From the NCBI GenBank assembly GCA_018873245.2, contig JAEMBT020000003.1:860447-924446 (forward strand): 64,000 nt of DNA, in the 5' to 3' direction. Source of the stretch: Archegozetes longisetosus (lineage: Eukaryota > Arthropoda > Arachnida > Sarcoptiformes > Trhypochthoniidae). Below are positions 47,061-58,494 of this stretch, in pieces (position 1 is the first letter of the stretch; each line of letters begins with the position of its first letter). Position numbers and translations under genes: made by a program. Below the pieces are notes generated by a model. That model did no database searches. It was not told the origin of the DNA and was given only the letters and a program-made list of their open reading frames with translations.

Positions 47061-47601
47061 GACTGTGGGGCTATAGATCCATAATTTCTAAGATTTAAGA
47101 ATATGGCAACCCTGACTTCAGCGAAACCTTAAGCCTGGCAGTAGACTTGAATGCCCGTTTAGACATACAATACTCCGACTTTAGTAAATCGAGATTCAAA
47201 CCTAAATTTTTATATCAGAAATCTAGTTTAAACTTCCTTTTTAACAATTTTCATCAAGCTTCATTATAAACATTCAGTTAAAAAAATTAGTAGAAACCCA
47301 TTCAAAAAATAGCTTATATTAAGAACCGAAGGCCTTGATGATCTAGAAAAAAATTTTTGTCCATAGCTTCAATTTGAAAATAAGATTCCATAGTACCGAC
47401 GAGTTGCCAAAATCGAAATCGGGTAGTAACATAACTTGTAATGGATACTAACAATTTGTCGCAACAGAAAGTTTAATTAATCCTTCGAATCCTGCCATTA
47501 ATATTAACACGTTTAAATATTTATAGCTATTGTTTAGATACTGATTCTAATGGATTGAAAAAGTTAATTTTATTTGAAATTAAAGTTTATTCAACTTACA
47601 G

Positions 47602-48145
47602 GGTATTCCATATGAAGAACCACCGATCGACGAATTAAGATTCGATAAACCTCGGTCATTAGTTTATGATAAGCTGACAATTATTGACGCGAAACAATAT
47701 GGAGCGTCTTGTATTCAATCACCTCTCGACAGTAATCTATCGAACTTTTTGGGTGCATCAAAAGATTGTTTATTTCTGAGCATATGGAGCCAAAATATAA
47801 GCATTTCAGTCATGATTTTTATTCCTGGCGGAGCTTTGATCTGGGGTTCGGGTAAGGATTATGAAGGAGCACAACTAGCTCTAAGAAATGTTTTAGTAAT
47901 TACTATTAATTATCATTTAGGTGCTTTTGGATTCTTTTACGGTAGCAGAAGTGGTGCTCCTGGAAATGCAGGTCTTTGGGATCAGGCTATGGGTCTTAAT
48001 TGGACTAAACAGAATATTAAGTATTTTGGTGGAGATCCTGATGGTATAACTATTTTTGGTGAAGGCGCTGGTAGTATGTCGATCAGTAATCTTCTTGTAT
48101 CCCTAATTACCAAAATCATGATACAGAACGCAATTTTGCAATCAG
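47602..48145 (+). CDS. Carboxylesterase-like exon lacking the catalytic serine
   Basis: One open exon of 181 codons between a good acceptor (ACTTACAG) and donor (CAG|GTAATT). It covers the N-terminal half of the alpha/beta-hydrolase: GIPYEEPPIDELRF, ASKDCLFLSIW (family S-E-D-C-L-x-L-N-x), IFIPGGALIWGSG (oxyanion loop), INYHLGAFGFF, GNAGLWDQAMGLNWTKQNIK, FGGDPDGITIFGEGAGSMSI. The nucleophile motif is GEGAG where active enzymes have GESAG, so Ser is replaced by Gly, as in non-catalytic neuroligin/neurotactin-type members. The downstream exon at about 49290-49640 is shifted, so the locus may be decaying. Confidence 0.75.
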
Positions 48146-48481
48146 GTAATTTATTTATCATTTTTATTCTCAAGATTTCATTAAATTCAATGAAGTTGAA
48201 AAGTATTAGTGTAAGCCAAAGTTATCTAACATAAAGATATCATTCACAATTTTTTGGCTTCATATACCATATCATCGATTATATTGTTTTAAATCCTTAT
48301 CATCAAACTTCTCTTACTTTACTATTTTAAAAAGTTTGCTCGCTTCGCATATATGTGTTGAGTCATTTTTAGTGTATACCGAATACGCCAAATTCAGAAG
48401 AAACTCATTCGACGTGGGCCATGGTATATATCGAATAATCTGAAAACAGTATGCTTTGATAACTCTTTTTAAAAAAGTATT

Positions 48482-48886
48482 GGTGAATCCGGGCTAATGG
48501 GTCTAAAGGGGTTCCCGACCTACCACCCCCAAGTGTGATATATCATTGGATTCAGTTCGTCAAGCTGAACATTTTGATACTACACTTGACCACTTTTAAT
48601 CCTAACACTCCTGGACAACTCCCGACGGAAGTGGCCGACCCCGCCAAGTGATATATCATTGAACTCAGGACATTGAACTGAACATTTTGATACCTCACTT
48701 GGTGAAGCCAGGTTTATCCATTTTCGAGGGGGTTAGGTCTCGGTGGCCAGAAGTGGTCAGGTTCGGGTTGGAAATAGTCAAGTGTGGTATCAAAATGTTC
48801 AGCTCGACGAACTGAATTCAATGATGTATTACAATTGGAGGTAGGGGGTCGGAAACCCCCTTAGACCCATTAGCCCGGATTTACCC
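48482..48886. mobile_element. Palindromic MITE-like element
   Basis: Inverted arms of about 140 bp start GGTGAATCCGGGCTAATGGG on the left and, in reverse complement, GGTAAATCCGGGCTAATGGG on the right. An internal direct repeat (GATATATCATTG ... CTGAACATTTTGATAC) occurs twice on the left half. Target duplication was not resolved. It sits between two exons of the esterase-like locus, in what would be an intron. A half-copy is at 38881-39105. Confidence 0.8.
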
Positions 48887-49147
48887 GGAATTGTATTTCT
48901 CTAATATAGGATCAATTTTTAAATATGAGAAGTTCGTTTCTGAACTTAAATTTTATTTATTAGAAAATTTATTTTAAATGCTGTATTTTTAAATTTTTTA
49001 TTATTTAATTTTAAAATTATATTATTTGTATTGTATTGTATGCTGGATCTACTAGAAAAGCAGTCTTTTAGACTAAAGTGGTCTCCAGTTTAAATAAAGT
49101 GCATTCAATTCAATCCAATTTAATGACTTACACAAGATTTCTATTTA

Positions 49148-49645
49148 TTGAGACTTCTTTTCGGAAGATATACCCCTGGCATCGATGACGTTTTGTATCC
49201 AATAGTATCTAAAGATATTATTTTCAATGATATATTAGGTATATATTTATTGATAATAATATTATCAATACTAATATTGCAAGGAAATATACAAAAATAT
49301 ATACTACCGGAAATTTATTTACTGGAAGTTCGTTTAGCTTAGCGAAGGATCAGACCTCCAGACAAGCTGTTCGAGGACTTGCTGTTCATACATTTGGTGA
49401 TTATCTATTGACATGTCCGACGATACTCTATAGAAATTATTTTAATAAAAATTCGAAATCCAGAAAAGTGTTTCGGCATAAATTGATTTTTGCTGATTCT
49501 TCGTCTCCGTTTTATGGCAGCAAATGGGCGAATTTGATACATGCTAATGATATTTATCTGGTTTTCGGTAAACCATTTCAACAAGATGGTTGATGGCAAA
49601 TTAAATGCTATAATGATGTATACCTGGACCACTTTGGTTAGAGAG
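49148..49645 (+). pseudogene. Carboxylesterase-like C-terminal part, frameshifted
   Basis: 49148-49240 reads FGRYTPGIDDVLYPIVSKDI, the proline/acid block before the catalytic acid. After a gap, 49290-49590 encodes RGLAVHTFGDYLLTCPTILY and NLIHANDIYLVFGKPF, matching the family F-x-x-D-x-x-x-x-C-P and the catalytic-His block H-x-x-D-x-x-x-V-F-G-x-P. At about 49590 the frame meets TGA; the next frame continues DGKLNAIMMYTWTTLVRE (family M-x-x-x-W-x-x-F), a one-base shift. About 130 residues of the fold expected between 48145 and 49148 were not found. Probably the same locus as 47602-48145. Confidence 0.6.
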
Positions 49646-50705
49646 TAAGTTTTATCATTAAACTTTATGGCTTTAATGGATGTATTTTTGAACTTTTTGT
49701 ACTGAGTGAAAAATTTTCCTAATTGTTCGACAAATGATATCGTTATATTTTGAGTTAGAAATAAAGGTTTTGAAGTCTCTATTTAATTTAATTGAAAATG
49801 TTCTTTGTCGATTTAATGGAGGGAGGACACAGAGTTCAAGTTCCTGTCGTGAACGACTAACATTTTCAGTTAATCAAACAATGACTTTGAAACCTTTATC
49901 TTTAATTTAAAATATGATACAGTTTAATAATTTTTTAGAAGTAAAGAAAGTTTTCACTGAGAATAAGAGTTCAAAAATATATTGTCACAATTATTTTTGT
50001 GACCCGGGATCTCATTGAGAATGAAAAACTCGATCTAATTTTTCGTGTAGAGTTCTTCATTTTGTGTAATTTTACTAGAGTAAAGATTTGAAATCAGGGG
50101 CCTCGATGTAAGATTCCAAATCTTCTTACCTAATTCTCTATCCAAGAGCCTGGCTGGACTCGATAGAGAATATCATGTGTACCTACTATGCATTAAAGAA
50201 AGTTTCACAACTTTCCATATCACTTACCTAAGGTGCAAATAAAGTTGATAGAAATGAAGAAAACGATTGTCTATTTTACAAGAATTTTATTATGCATAAC
50301 GTGAAGTTACAAAGAATGACTGAGATATTGCTGAAGATTGTCTATCTCTTGACTCTCTTCTTATTCCTCTTGACTTTCTCTAAGACTGTCCCTTTATATA
50401 CTTTTCTTTGGTTTCCGACGTTTTTCTAAATTTAAAACTAAAGCTACACTGTTCGATTGTTTATTTATACTAAAGTTAAATTATACTATATTGGGTCATT
50501 TTAAAGAGAAAGTCATTACAGAAAGTATTATAAATCATTGGACTTTTTAAGAGCTAATTACAAAAAATGTTAGTGCTAGGCCTTTTCAAACTAATAACTA
50601 AGCTATTTTAGTATTCTATGTTTGTTAGATATAAATAAATTTCACAATATTCATTAACATAAGTACCATGCCTGAAACAATTGTCTGAACAAAATCGATA
50701 GATAT

Positions 50706-51047
50706 TAGTGATGTATAGCTTAGAGATTTTTAGTTTGTCTTGTCTTAGTCTTAGTCTTAATACTTGTGTTAGTTATCTCTTTATAGCATCTATTGTAACA
50801 TTTTGAAATTATTACTTAATATGTTTCATAATATAACAATCAATAGACTAAAAACAACAAAACTAAACGCAGACATTCACTATTAAAATATGTTGCAATA
50901 GGATTGCAATCGTTTATTTAGTACTTCAAAAATGTTTATATAATTTGAAATTTCAAAAAATGAATCATTTCTAGTGGATTAAATGACAGTATTTGTATCT
51001 AAACTTTTGACTTAGTCTCAGTCTTAGTCTTAAGTTATACATCACTA
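50706..51047. mobile_element. MITE-like element with TAGTGATGTATA ends
   Basis: Left end TAGTGATGTATAGCTTA matches in reverse complement the right end TAGTGATGTATAACTTA (51047). Next to each end lies an AGTCTTAGTCTTA run. TAGTGATG also starts the hAT-derived repeats at 9565 and 54565. Target duplication unclear. Confidence 0.5.
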
Positions 51048-51099
51048 CATATAAGACACCATTCAATAACAAAACAAACGGCAGCAAATGGAGAGTAAA

Positions 51100-51380
51100 A
51101 AGTAAGTGAGTTGCGGTGTAACAGTCATGGTCAATCATGGTCATGGTCATTCTCCTCCTATTTCGTTGTGTTCGGTGAGAAGATTGGTATTCGATCTTAT
51201 ATTTCCTTCTTCTGTAGCCTCTACTGCAGATATTGGCAGAAATTCGTCGCCAGATATGGAAACTAATTCTAGAAGTATTGATAAATACCAGAAATAGAAA
51301 GGACCCCATTGAAATGCTGCTCTTTGCGCGAAAAGTAAATCATCACTTTGTTGTGCAAGCATTTTATCCAGATGTCGTGG
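51100..51380 (-). pseudogene. Carboxylesterase-like fragment B
   Basis: The minus frame gives HLDKMLAQQSDDLLFAQ, AAFQWGPFYFWYL and SGDEFLPISAVEATEEG with NTNLLTEHNEIGG. This is the C-L-R-x-x-x-x-x-L-L-x-A-Q ... GPxxDGEFLP ... LL-x-G-x-x-x-x-E region. It is related to fragment A (46312-46620), with the same odd tryptophan-rich insertion before DEF-x-P-IS. No other exons are seen. Confidence 0.5.
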
Positions 51381-52012
51381 TCAACACAATGTAGAGTAGA
51401 ATATGATGTAAGTCTTCTAGCAGTCCTATATGAATGGTCTCTGTTTCGGGATAGCATTACTAGAATCTATAGAGAAATATCGGTTCTTTTCAATGTTGGA
51501 TTAAAGTATTCTTTATTTTAGCTTTACGAGAAGTTATCAACAATAAAAGGAACATATTTGTAATGATTTAATTCCTGAACCTAGATTGAATATCTTAAAT
51601 GGTTGTAAAAGAGACAAAGAGATCAATCGAAACTTGTCATGAATGCTATCGGAATATATTTCTTATCAAAAGTTGAACATTTTTACTAATAAAGTCATTT
51701 ATACAGTCAAATAAGTGTATATGTGGTAACTTCATCAATAAAAATATATAAAGATCAATGCAAAATAAATTACGAAATCACATAGTATTACAATCTTGAG
51801 ATAAGAATTGAGTATAAAATTTAATTTTATTAATTGTAAGAATTTTTATATAAAATAAGCCTATTTTCTTATGTCTTGTCTATGTTTATATCTATGTCTT
51901 GCTATCTTTGAGTCTTTAGAATAGTTATCAAAATTAAGATTAAATACAATATATATCCGAATAAGTATTTTTATTCTATAATCTTTTTCTTTTATATAAA
52001 TTAGTGATAGAA

Positions 52013-52867
52013 TTATTCTGAAGTCAAATTGAAGTGTATTTTTCCGATAGAAAACTGGAATAATATTTTATAGTCAGACTCGGGAATATTGAAATGAGAA
52101 TTCATTTCGCTGACAGTTATAGACCAATAACCAGTTTGCAAGTGCTCGATACCTTTCAGAATATATTCAGCAACGATACGATAACAATTGCCATAAGGAT
52201 CGCTCCAGTTCATGTTTAACTGACTTTTACTACAATCAGTGAAATCCTGCTCCAAAGCCTTGTTCGCCATCTTTAAGATAGTATTTTGCAGGAAGATTTC
52301 TATCTCATGAGAATGTGTTATATTAGGATTTTGATTAACAGCAAGTTTAACGATATTTGTGAAGTCATTAGCTTCTGAAGGTTTTGTAACAACAGTCTGA
52401 ATGAAAGGAACGAAAATTTTTCAGTAAAAAAGTTATATATTTTTGATGGGATTCTAGTATTGAATACCTGTTCGTTTATTTTTAATAAAATAATCTGATA
52501 TTTTCGATATGAGGCCCCAATCATAGGAACATTCTTCGTAGAAAAGTATGAAAATTTTTGTTAATGAATATATTACAAGAATAACTTATTCTTGAATTCT
52601 TACTTGAATTCTAGAAACAACATGATCTTCAGTACTGAATACAAGACAATTCCAATGATAATCCGTATCTCACTTCATCTCACTAAGAATTTCATCTGCA
52701 ATCGTAATTGTATTACTACTTTTTCCAATTGCGTTGAATATTACGCTTAATGAATGAGTTGCTTCCGATTCAGAGACATTATTAGAAATAACTTTTATCT
52801 CTTCGCAATTAACTAATAAAATCAAATTGAAACTAAGGCAAAATATAAACTCCAATGTTAAGTTCAT
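52013..52867 (-). CDS. Secreted protein with two dynein-light-chain-like domains (putative)
   Basis: Minus-strand exons 52867-52604, 52533-52468 and 52396-52013 join in frame across GT-AG introns of about 70 bp. A signal peptide (MNLTLEFIFCLSFNLILLVN) leads into domain 1: NTITIADEILSEMK ... DTDYHWNCLVFSTEDHV ... SYRKYQIILLKINE. Domain 2 reads CYRIVAEYILKGIEHLQTG, YWSITVSEM, SDYKILFQFSIGKIHFNL. In both, two helices precede a W-x-x-x-V strand and a final F-x-x-x-x-G-x-I-x-x-x-L-like strand, as in dynein light chains (T-W-H-C-I-V ... F-Y-L-G-x-V-A-I-L-L-F). One in-frame TGA (52672-52670) lies within a 39-nt GT...AG segment (52673-52635). Similarity is by eye and modest; another fold is possible. 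Confidence 0.4.
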
Positions 52868-53251
52868 TTTAGTTGTGATAATTTTGTTGTATTTGAGTAA
52901 TAGGGCCCTTTGTATACCGATAAACATGTTTGAAATATCTCACGGATTTTCAAAGAATTCATATTAATACTTAAGTATAAACAGGTAACTATTATATTTG
53001 AAGTGCTTGAAAATACGATAAGATTTAAGTCAGTCTTTTATCAATTTTATAGATTTCAAAACAAAGTAAACCAGTAGTGATTCTCAGATCGAAATTACAA
53101 ATTTTCATTTTTAAATTAGTATGAGTTTTAGAGCATTTAAGTCGCTTAGGATTTTATATAATAATCTTCATTTTTATTGTAAAAAAGATGAATCTTTTGT
53201 AGAATTCATAAAATCAGTTTTAGTTGAATTTTGTCAAAAATGTAAATATCT

Positions 53252-53812
53252 TTAATTATGATTAACTTCATATTTTCGATACCAAAATAAATAACGTTCA
53301 TCGTTTGATATTATCGTCGAAGAAACTCCTAGAAGGTAAAAGTTAATGATTTTAGTATATAATCGAAAGAATATTTTCAAACTTCTCACCCTTTGGTGTT
53401 AAATGTTCTCCTTTTTCATCCACTTTATAAATCATCCAAAACTTACTTTCAGTCTTATTTTCATATAAACCTCCAATCGATTCTATATAGAATCCAAGAC
53501 CAGGGGAATTCTTTACCAGTAAATGAAAACTCCCTTTTCTGACGAGCAGCTTCTTCAAGTGCTTCAAGTAGTGTTATATTGGTTTGAGTCTTTCGGATTA
53601 GCTCAACTTTAATCGAATCACTCTCTTCTTTAAGTATTCTCTTTGATAGCAAGACTTTAGTTCTGGAGCCTTAAATTCAAGTTTTATTCAAATTAGTTGA
53701 AGCTTGAAATTTATGAATCAAATAGAAGTTTTTTACCTTTGACTACAACAATAATAGTCAACAAATAGATGAAACAAAAAGTTAATTTTGAGGACTTATC
53801 CATTAGTTGCAT
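53252..53812 (-). CDS. Secreted DUF4430 (transcobalamin-C-terminal-like) protein, one frameshift
   Basis: Minus-strand exons 53812-53737 (signal peptide MQLMDKSSKLTFCFIYLLTI), 53669-53390 and 53328-53252, with introns of 67 and 61 bp. The mature part is one DUF4430 domain: NITLLEALEEAARQKREFSF, then GLGFYIESIGGLYENKTESK, FWMIYKV, and, across the last splice, GVSSTIISNDERYLFWYRKY with stop at 53252. This matches the T-L-x-x-A-L ... G-x-x-I-x-x-x-x-G ... Y-W ... G-V ... F-x-Y pattern. Exon 2 has one base too many between about 53545 and 53510 (TGKEF / NSPGLG), a real lesion or an assembly error. The domain occurs in cobalamin carriers and in many invertebrate secreted proteins of unknown role. 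Confidence 0.7.
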
Positions 53813-54564
53813 GTTTATCACTAGTTCAAGTATTTTCATTCTATAAACACTATGTTTATAAAATTGTGCTTTAAATACTTGTCTCAATCTTATTGTTAAA
53901 TTATGTAAACAACATTTATCAGTATTGCTTGATTAAAAAGTAGATTACGGTAGAAATAGTACCGATTTCACTGTAAAAGTGAGCATTTTTTTATTGAAAA
54001 TAGGATATAAAATAAAATTTTGATCTGGTATTACAGGAATTCATTATTACAACTCAGTATTGCAAGAATTGTGAGCAATTTAGTAAATAAATTTTTCTAA
54101 GGAAAAGGCTCTGTCATTCTTTTTTCTTAGATTGGATTCAATAACTGAGAGCTTATCTCAAAGAAGTGCACAAATAAAATTTTTTTCTAAAAGGGCATAA
54201 GACCAATTTTAATGTAAAATGTATGAGTCACATACAGATCGTCCAGAATAAAACTAAACTCAGATAAAGCAGTTAAAGGCTTTTACAATCTGATATTTTA
54301 ATCGCAAGTAATATCAATTACTCATATAGTGAAAACTTGATCTATCAAAATGAACTTTTATTGATCTAATGTAGTTTACAAAAATAGTGTTTGGAAATGT
54401 TCTCCACAAAATTTGCTTATTAATGCTATAAATGTCAATTATAGTCGCACTTGTTGATCTTTTTTTACCAAATTTATCAGCAAGTTCATCTCTAGTTCGA
54501 TCACAAGACTTATTTAACAAATAATTTTTATAAATAGAAACTCTTTGCTTTATTGAGAAGACTA

Positions 54565-55733
54565 TAGTGATGAGCAGGTCCGAGTCTTCAGGTCTTTTTG
54601 AAAGACTCGGACCTGGACCTGGACCTCTAACCCAGGATCCGGACTCAGATCTCTTGGGAAACTGAAGACCTGGACTCGGACTCGGACTCGGGACCTTGGT
54701 TCTTCAAGTCTTTAACATTCGGGCCTCAAGACCTTGACTCCGATACAAAACAAATCTGTAAGTGAAATATTCTGATAATGATTGGTTTTTATGCGAGGAA
54801 TGAGTGACTTTTTGAAACCATTCAAACAGGCAACAAACTTAAATCACAATCTAAATATATAAGCATATGCTTAATTTTGCCAATTCTCAAACTTTTTATT
54901 AACAATTAAATGATCACAATAATTCAAGTAACAGTTAGATTAAACCTTGTACTGAAAATATGCTTTTGAAGTTTGATAAGTATAAAGATTTACTTGAAAT
55001 TGATATCACAAAATTTGCTGTCATACTTGACCTTCGCTTGAAACTCTATTTCTCTGAGAATGATCAAACTGTAAAACAGGTATTTGTTTTCTTCAATAAA
55101 AATTATCATCAGATCATTCAAATTAAAATTAAAAGTTCAAATGTTTGGTTTGTCTTTAAATTTATAAAAATACAAGAGTTGAAACATACAATGAAATTGA
55201 AAGTATTTAAGTTTGCTTATCGCTGATTAGAGAACTGAGCCTTTGTTTTGGTGGAAAAAATTGTTTAGAATTTCCTTATCTTTCACAGTTTGCATTCGAA
55301 ATACTTATCCCAGCATCGAGTGTCCTTCAAAACATGTATTTTCAAAATCTAGGAATTTGATCAGCAAAACGAGAAGTTAATTGAGCGTTAATTCTGTTAG
55401 ACCTTGCGTGTATCTCATTTCATGATCCCTTATTTTGCAAGTTTAAAATAAATTATTAATATTATATTATTATTTATTGATCTTACTGTCAATGATTTAA
55501 TAAAAGCTAAAATTTTTGAATATTTTGTCTATTATTAAATTTAAGTTTTAAAGGGAGTCCGAGTCCAGGACCTAAAGTCTTTATCAAAGACCCGGACTCG
55601 GACTCGGACCTCTGGCTCAGGGCCCGGACCTGGACTTCTGCCAAATATAAGGACTCGGACTTGGACTTTAGGACCTCAGGACCTCAGGTCCCAGGTCTTT
55701 AACCATCTTGAGGTCCGGACTCGCTCATAAGTA
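54565..55733 (+). mobile_element. hAT-derived non-autonomous element, both ends present
   Basis: Left end TAGTGATGAGCAGGTCCGAG and right end (reverse complement TACTTATGAGCGAGTCCGGA) are imperfect inverted repeats. Both subterminal regions are dense arrays of GGACCTGGAC/GGACTCGGAC words in opposite orientation, like hAT transposase-binding arrays. The interior keeps a piece of a hAT transposase (ITKFAVILDLRLKLYF at 54960 on; dimerisation-like SKSRNLISKTRSQLS near 55350) in broken frames. No convincing 8-bp duplication was found. The first 984 bp are almost identical to 9565-10548. Confidence 0.75.
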
Positions 55734-58270
55734 TCTTAAGGAGAGATTATGTCGGATTGAATTTTCTTTGTTGTTCTTATATTTTTTTGTTATATTTAAT
55801 TCTTAATTGGCTTATTTTAACATTAAATTGTTTATTTTTATTAACTGAAGTTTAATTATTCGCTAATTAACTCGGAGTGACATAGATGTATATTAAGTGT
55901 TGCGTTAGCTATTGTTTACCGGGTCGAGAAAGTGTATTGGCGGACCTGCTTAGCATAGCGTCCGTCACATAATATGTTATTTCAATCGGGATTCAATGTC
56001 TCTAAAAAAGGAATGTGAGAAAATTGAGAACAAGAGAAAGGAATATAAGTAAATGTTTGAGAGAAAATAGGAGGGTGGAGATGTAGTCATGGAAGAGAAA
56101 AGATATGTTGAGAGATTGAACCGATTTTTTGATTTTTTTAGAAAAAGTTTAGAGTATGATAGTTGTTATAAAAATTAATCTAGTTTGAATTTTGCGTTAT
56201 CTTCTAATTTACTGATATATTCAATTGTTTTTTCATATATTAATCATATTTTTCATTATAAAACTTAATAAAATTTTAATTTTAATTTTAAGTTGTGTCT
56301 TTAGCAATTAAATAAAATCAATAAATATATAAGTTATAAATAGCTAAAGAGTTGATTCTAGCGATCTCCAGCATAACAGTTTCAATAGAACAACGTGAGT
56401 AACAGTAACATGAAATCCCCAAAATAGCCATTTATTAGAAGTTATGCAGTCACCATTCGTAGTCCAGTCCCATTGATAAGTTACCGGTCATAGTGATAAG
56501 CCATATTTGCGCTGATGACTGAGATTTGAAACTGTCGGTGCTTAGGTCATAATCTAAGTATGGAAGAAGATAGAGAAGAAAGTTCTTCGGACATTAGTAG
56601 GTATTGTGCGGGACAGTTTGAATATTAGTTTAAAATGTAGGCAAAATAACTATTAGTCTTAATTTACTTAATTTTGCATAGTTAGTTATTTTTTCACTGT
56701 GCGCGGCATCTCGACGGACGCGGATATAAGTGGTGATTCGGTAAAAAGTATTATTGAGTTATATTCTCACATTAAATAAAATTACCGGTAGGTCACTGCT
56801 ACGGATAATGATAAAATTCCTAAAACATATGTTGATCCAATACTTATTAGCCATACTGTAGTTTTTGAAGTTCCACATCGATTCAGCGCACGCTTATTAA
56901 TAAATGTGCGTTGATTGTCGTAATACTGAATTGATATGCTACCGTTTTGAATGAAGTGGGACCAAAGTTACGAAAGAATGGATTGAGCCCCAAGTTAGAC
57001 TAGATTATGGTAGTACTCTGTACTCTATACTAATCACAAACTATTCAAATAATTAGCTATTAACAGAACCCGAACATTTGTTATGCCGTTCAGGTTCGAG
57101 CTCATAAACCTAAACGCATAACTGGGGACTAAAGTTAACCATTTATCCAGAACTCTGAAACAAATATTCTATTAAATCATTAGTAATATTATACTTTGTT
57201 TGATTGCAATCTTTTATTTTCTTTAAAAATTATAAGTAATTAAAATAATATTTAATAGCAAATATATAAAGAAATATAACATAGGATTTAGACGTGATTT
57301 CATTATTTGATTGATACACAAAAATGTTATAAACATATTTAAAGGTTTTCACATATTAAAAGATTTTTATTTCTTTCTAACACTTTTCCAGATTCACTTA
57401 GAGGCATAATGAGGTCCTCTCCTCGAGGCCTACGCCCAAAGACTCACTCTCTTTACCATTTTTTAACATATCTTATATAAACAAAATAGATCTGAATTGT
57501 TATTCTTTTAAAATATTGACCGCATTTCATAGCAAACGTTAATACAATGATAACCTTGAAAGCGTTAGTAAAGCATTACATAAAATATAAAGCATTTTAA
57601 AGATAACTGTTTGACAAACTATTTTAAAAGAATGAAAAACCGATTTAAAATTAGAGAATTTATATCTGCATAACGCATTGATGTGGGTTTTCTCCTTAAC
57701 ATGGTTTTTTCGTTTAGAACTTTATGGAACAGTTTAATCAGTTTTACATTTTTCGATTGCATTCTAGTGTTTGATATTTATTTGTCCGACATATCTATTA
57801 TTGTCTAATTCTGTTAAAAATCTGTAAAAATAATTCTCATAAAACAACAAATAGTACACTTATTATTGATTAAGATGTGCAAAAGCATTAAAATATGAAG
57901 AGAATATATTAATTCTACCATAACATTTTTGGCAGTACTATCACTAATAGGTGACTGCGCCGCATAATTCCGAACTTGAACTGAAATAGCTTTGAATTAA
58001 AGAAAATGTCAAATTTGTTTACAAAATCGTTAAGCATTGACGTGCTTGATCTAACCTAGGTTGGCTTCAAGTGGCAAAGCGTCCAGGACTAAGTGGTCTG
58101 ATACTATCCTCAGCTCAAGTTCAATCGGGTTCGTGGAGATTAGGTTGAACGAGTCACCACCAGGTGCGCAGCTCATGATCTTATTTTAGAGAAAACTTCA
58201 AGTTCAGCACGTCGCAAACTACTAGAGTCTAGCAAAAAGAATTTAGTTCGTGCTTAGTAGATTTAGTAGG
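55734..58270. other. Intergenic, no gene seen
   Basis: AT-rich with a few GC-richer patches (around 55900, 56720, 58050). No frames with recognisable similarity. Confidence 0.4.
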
Positions 58271-58278
58271 TTCTAAAG

Positions 58279-58486
58279 CAGGCCCCGCCAGATATTTTTT
58301 ATTGAAGAGCCGAAATTTGAAAATGATTCGAGGCGAGAGCCAGAGAATAATTAAATTGAAATAGCATTTGACAAACTTAAATACAGTTAAACAGCATATA
58401 ATACTAAAGCATTTTCTAAAAAGTTTTAAGAGCTCATTCTTTTAGTTTCTCGAAAGTGTTCGCGAGCCGTGGTTTGGCGGGGCCTG
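58279..58486. mobile_element. hAT-type MITE
   Basis: Ends CAGGCCCCGCCA and its exact reverse complement TGGCGGGGCCTG are flanked by a perfect 8-bp duplication TTCTAAAG (58271-58278, 58487-58494). Length 208 bp, non-coding. Termini fit hAT consensus (CAGG...CCTG) but match none of the other hAT elements in the window. Confidence 0.9.
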
Positions 58487-58494
58487 TTCTAAAG

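Noticed and set aside
51106-51297. Plus-strand frame near the TCATGG repeats
   Set aside because: Shadow of the minus-strand esterase fragment B plus a simple repeat.
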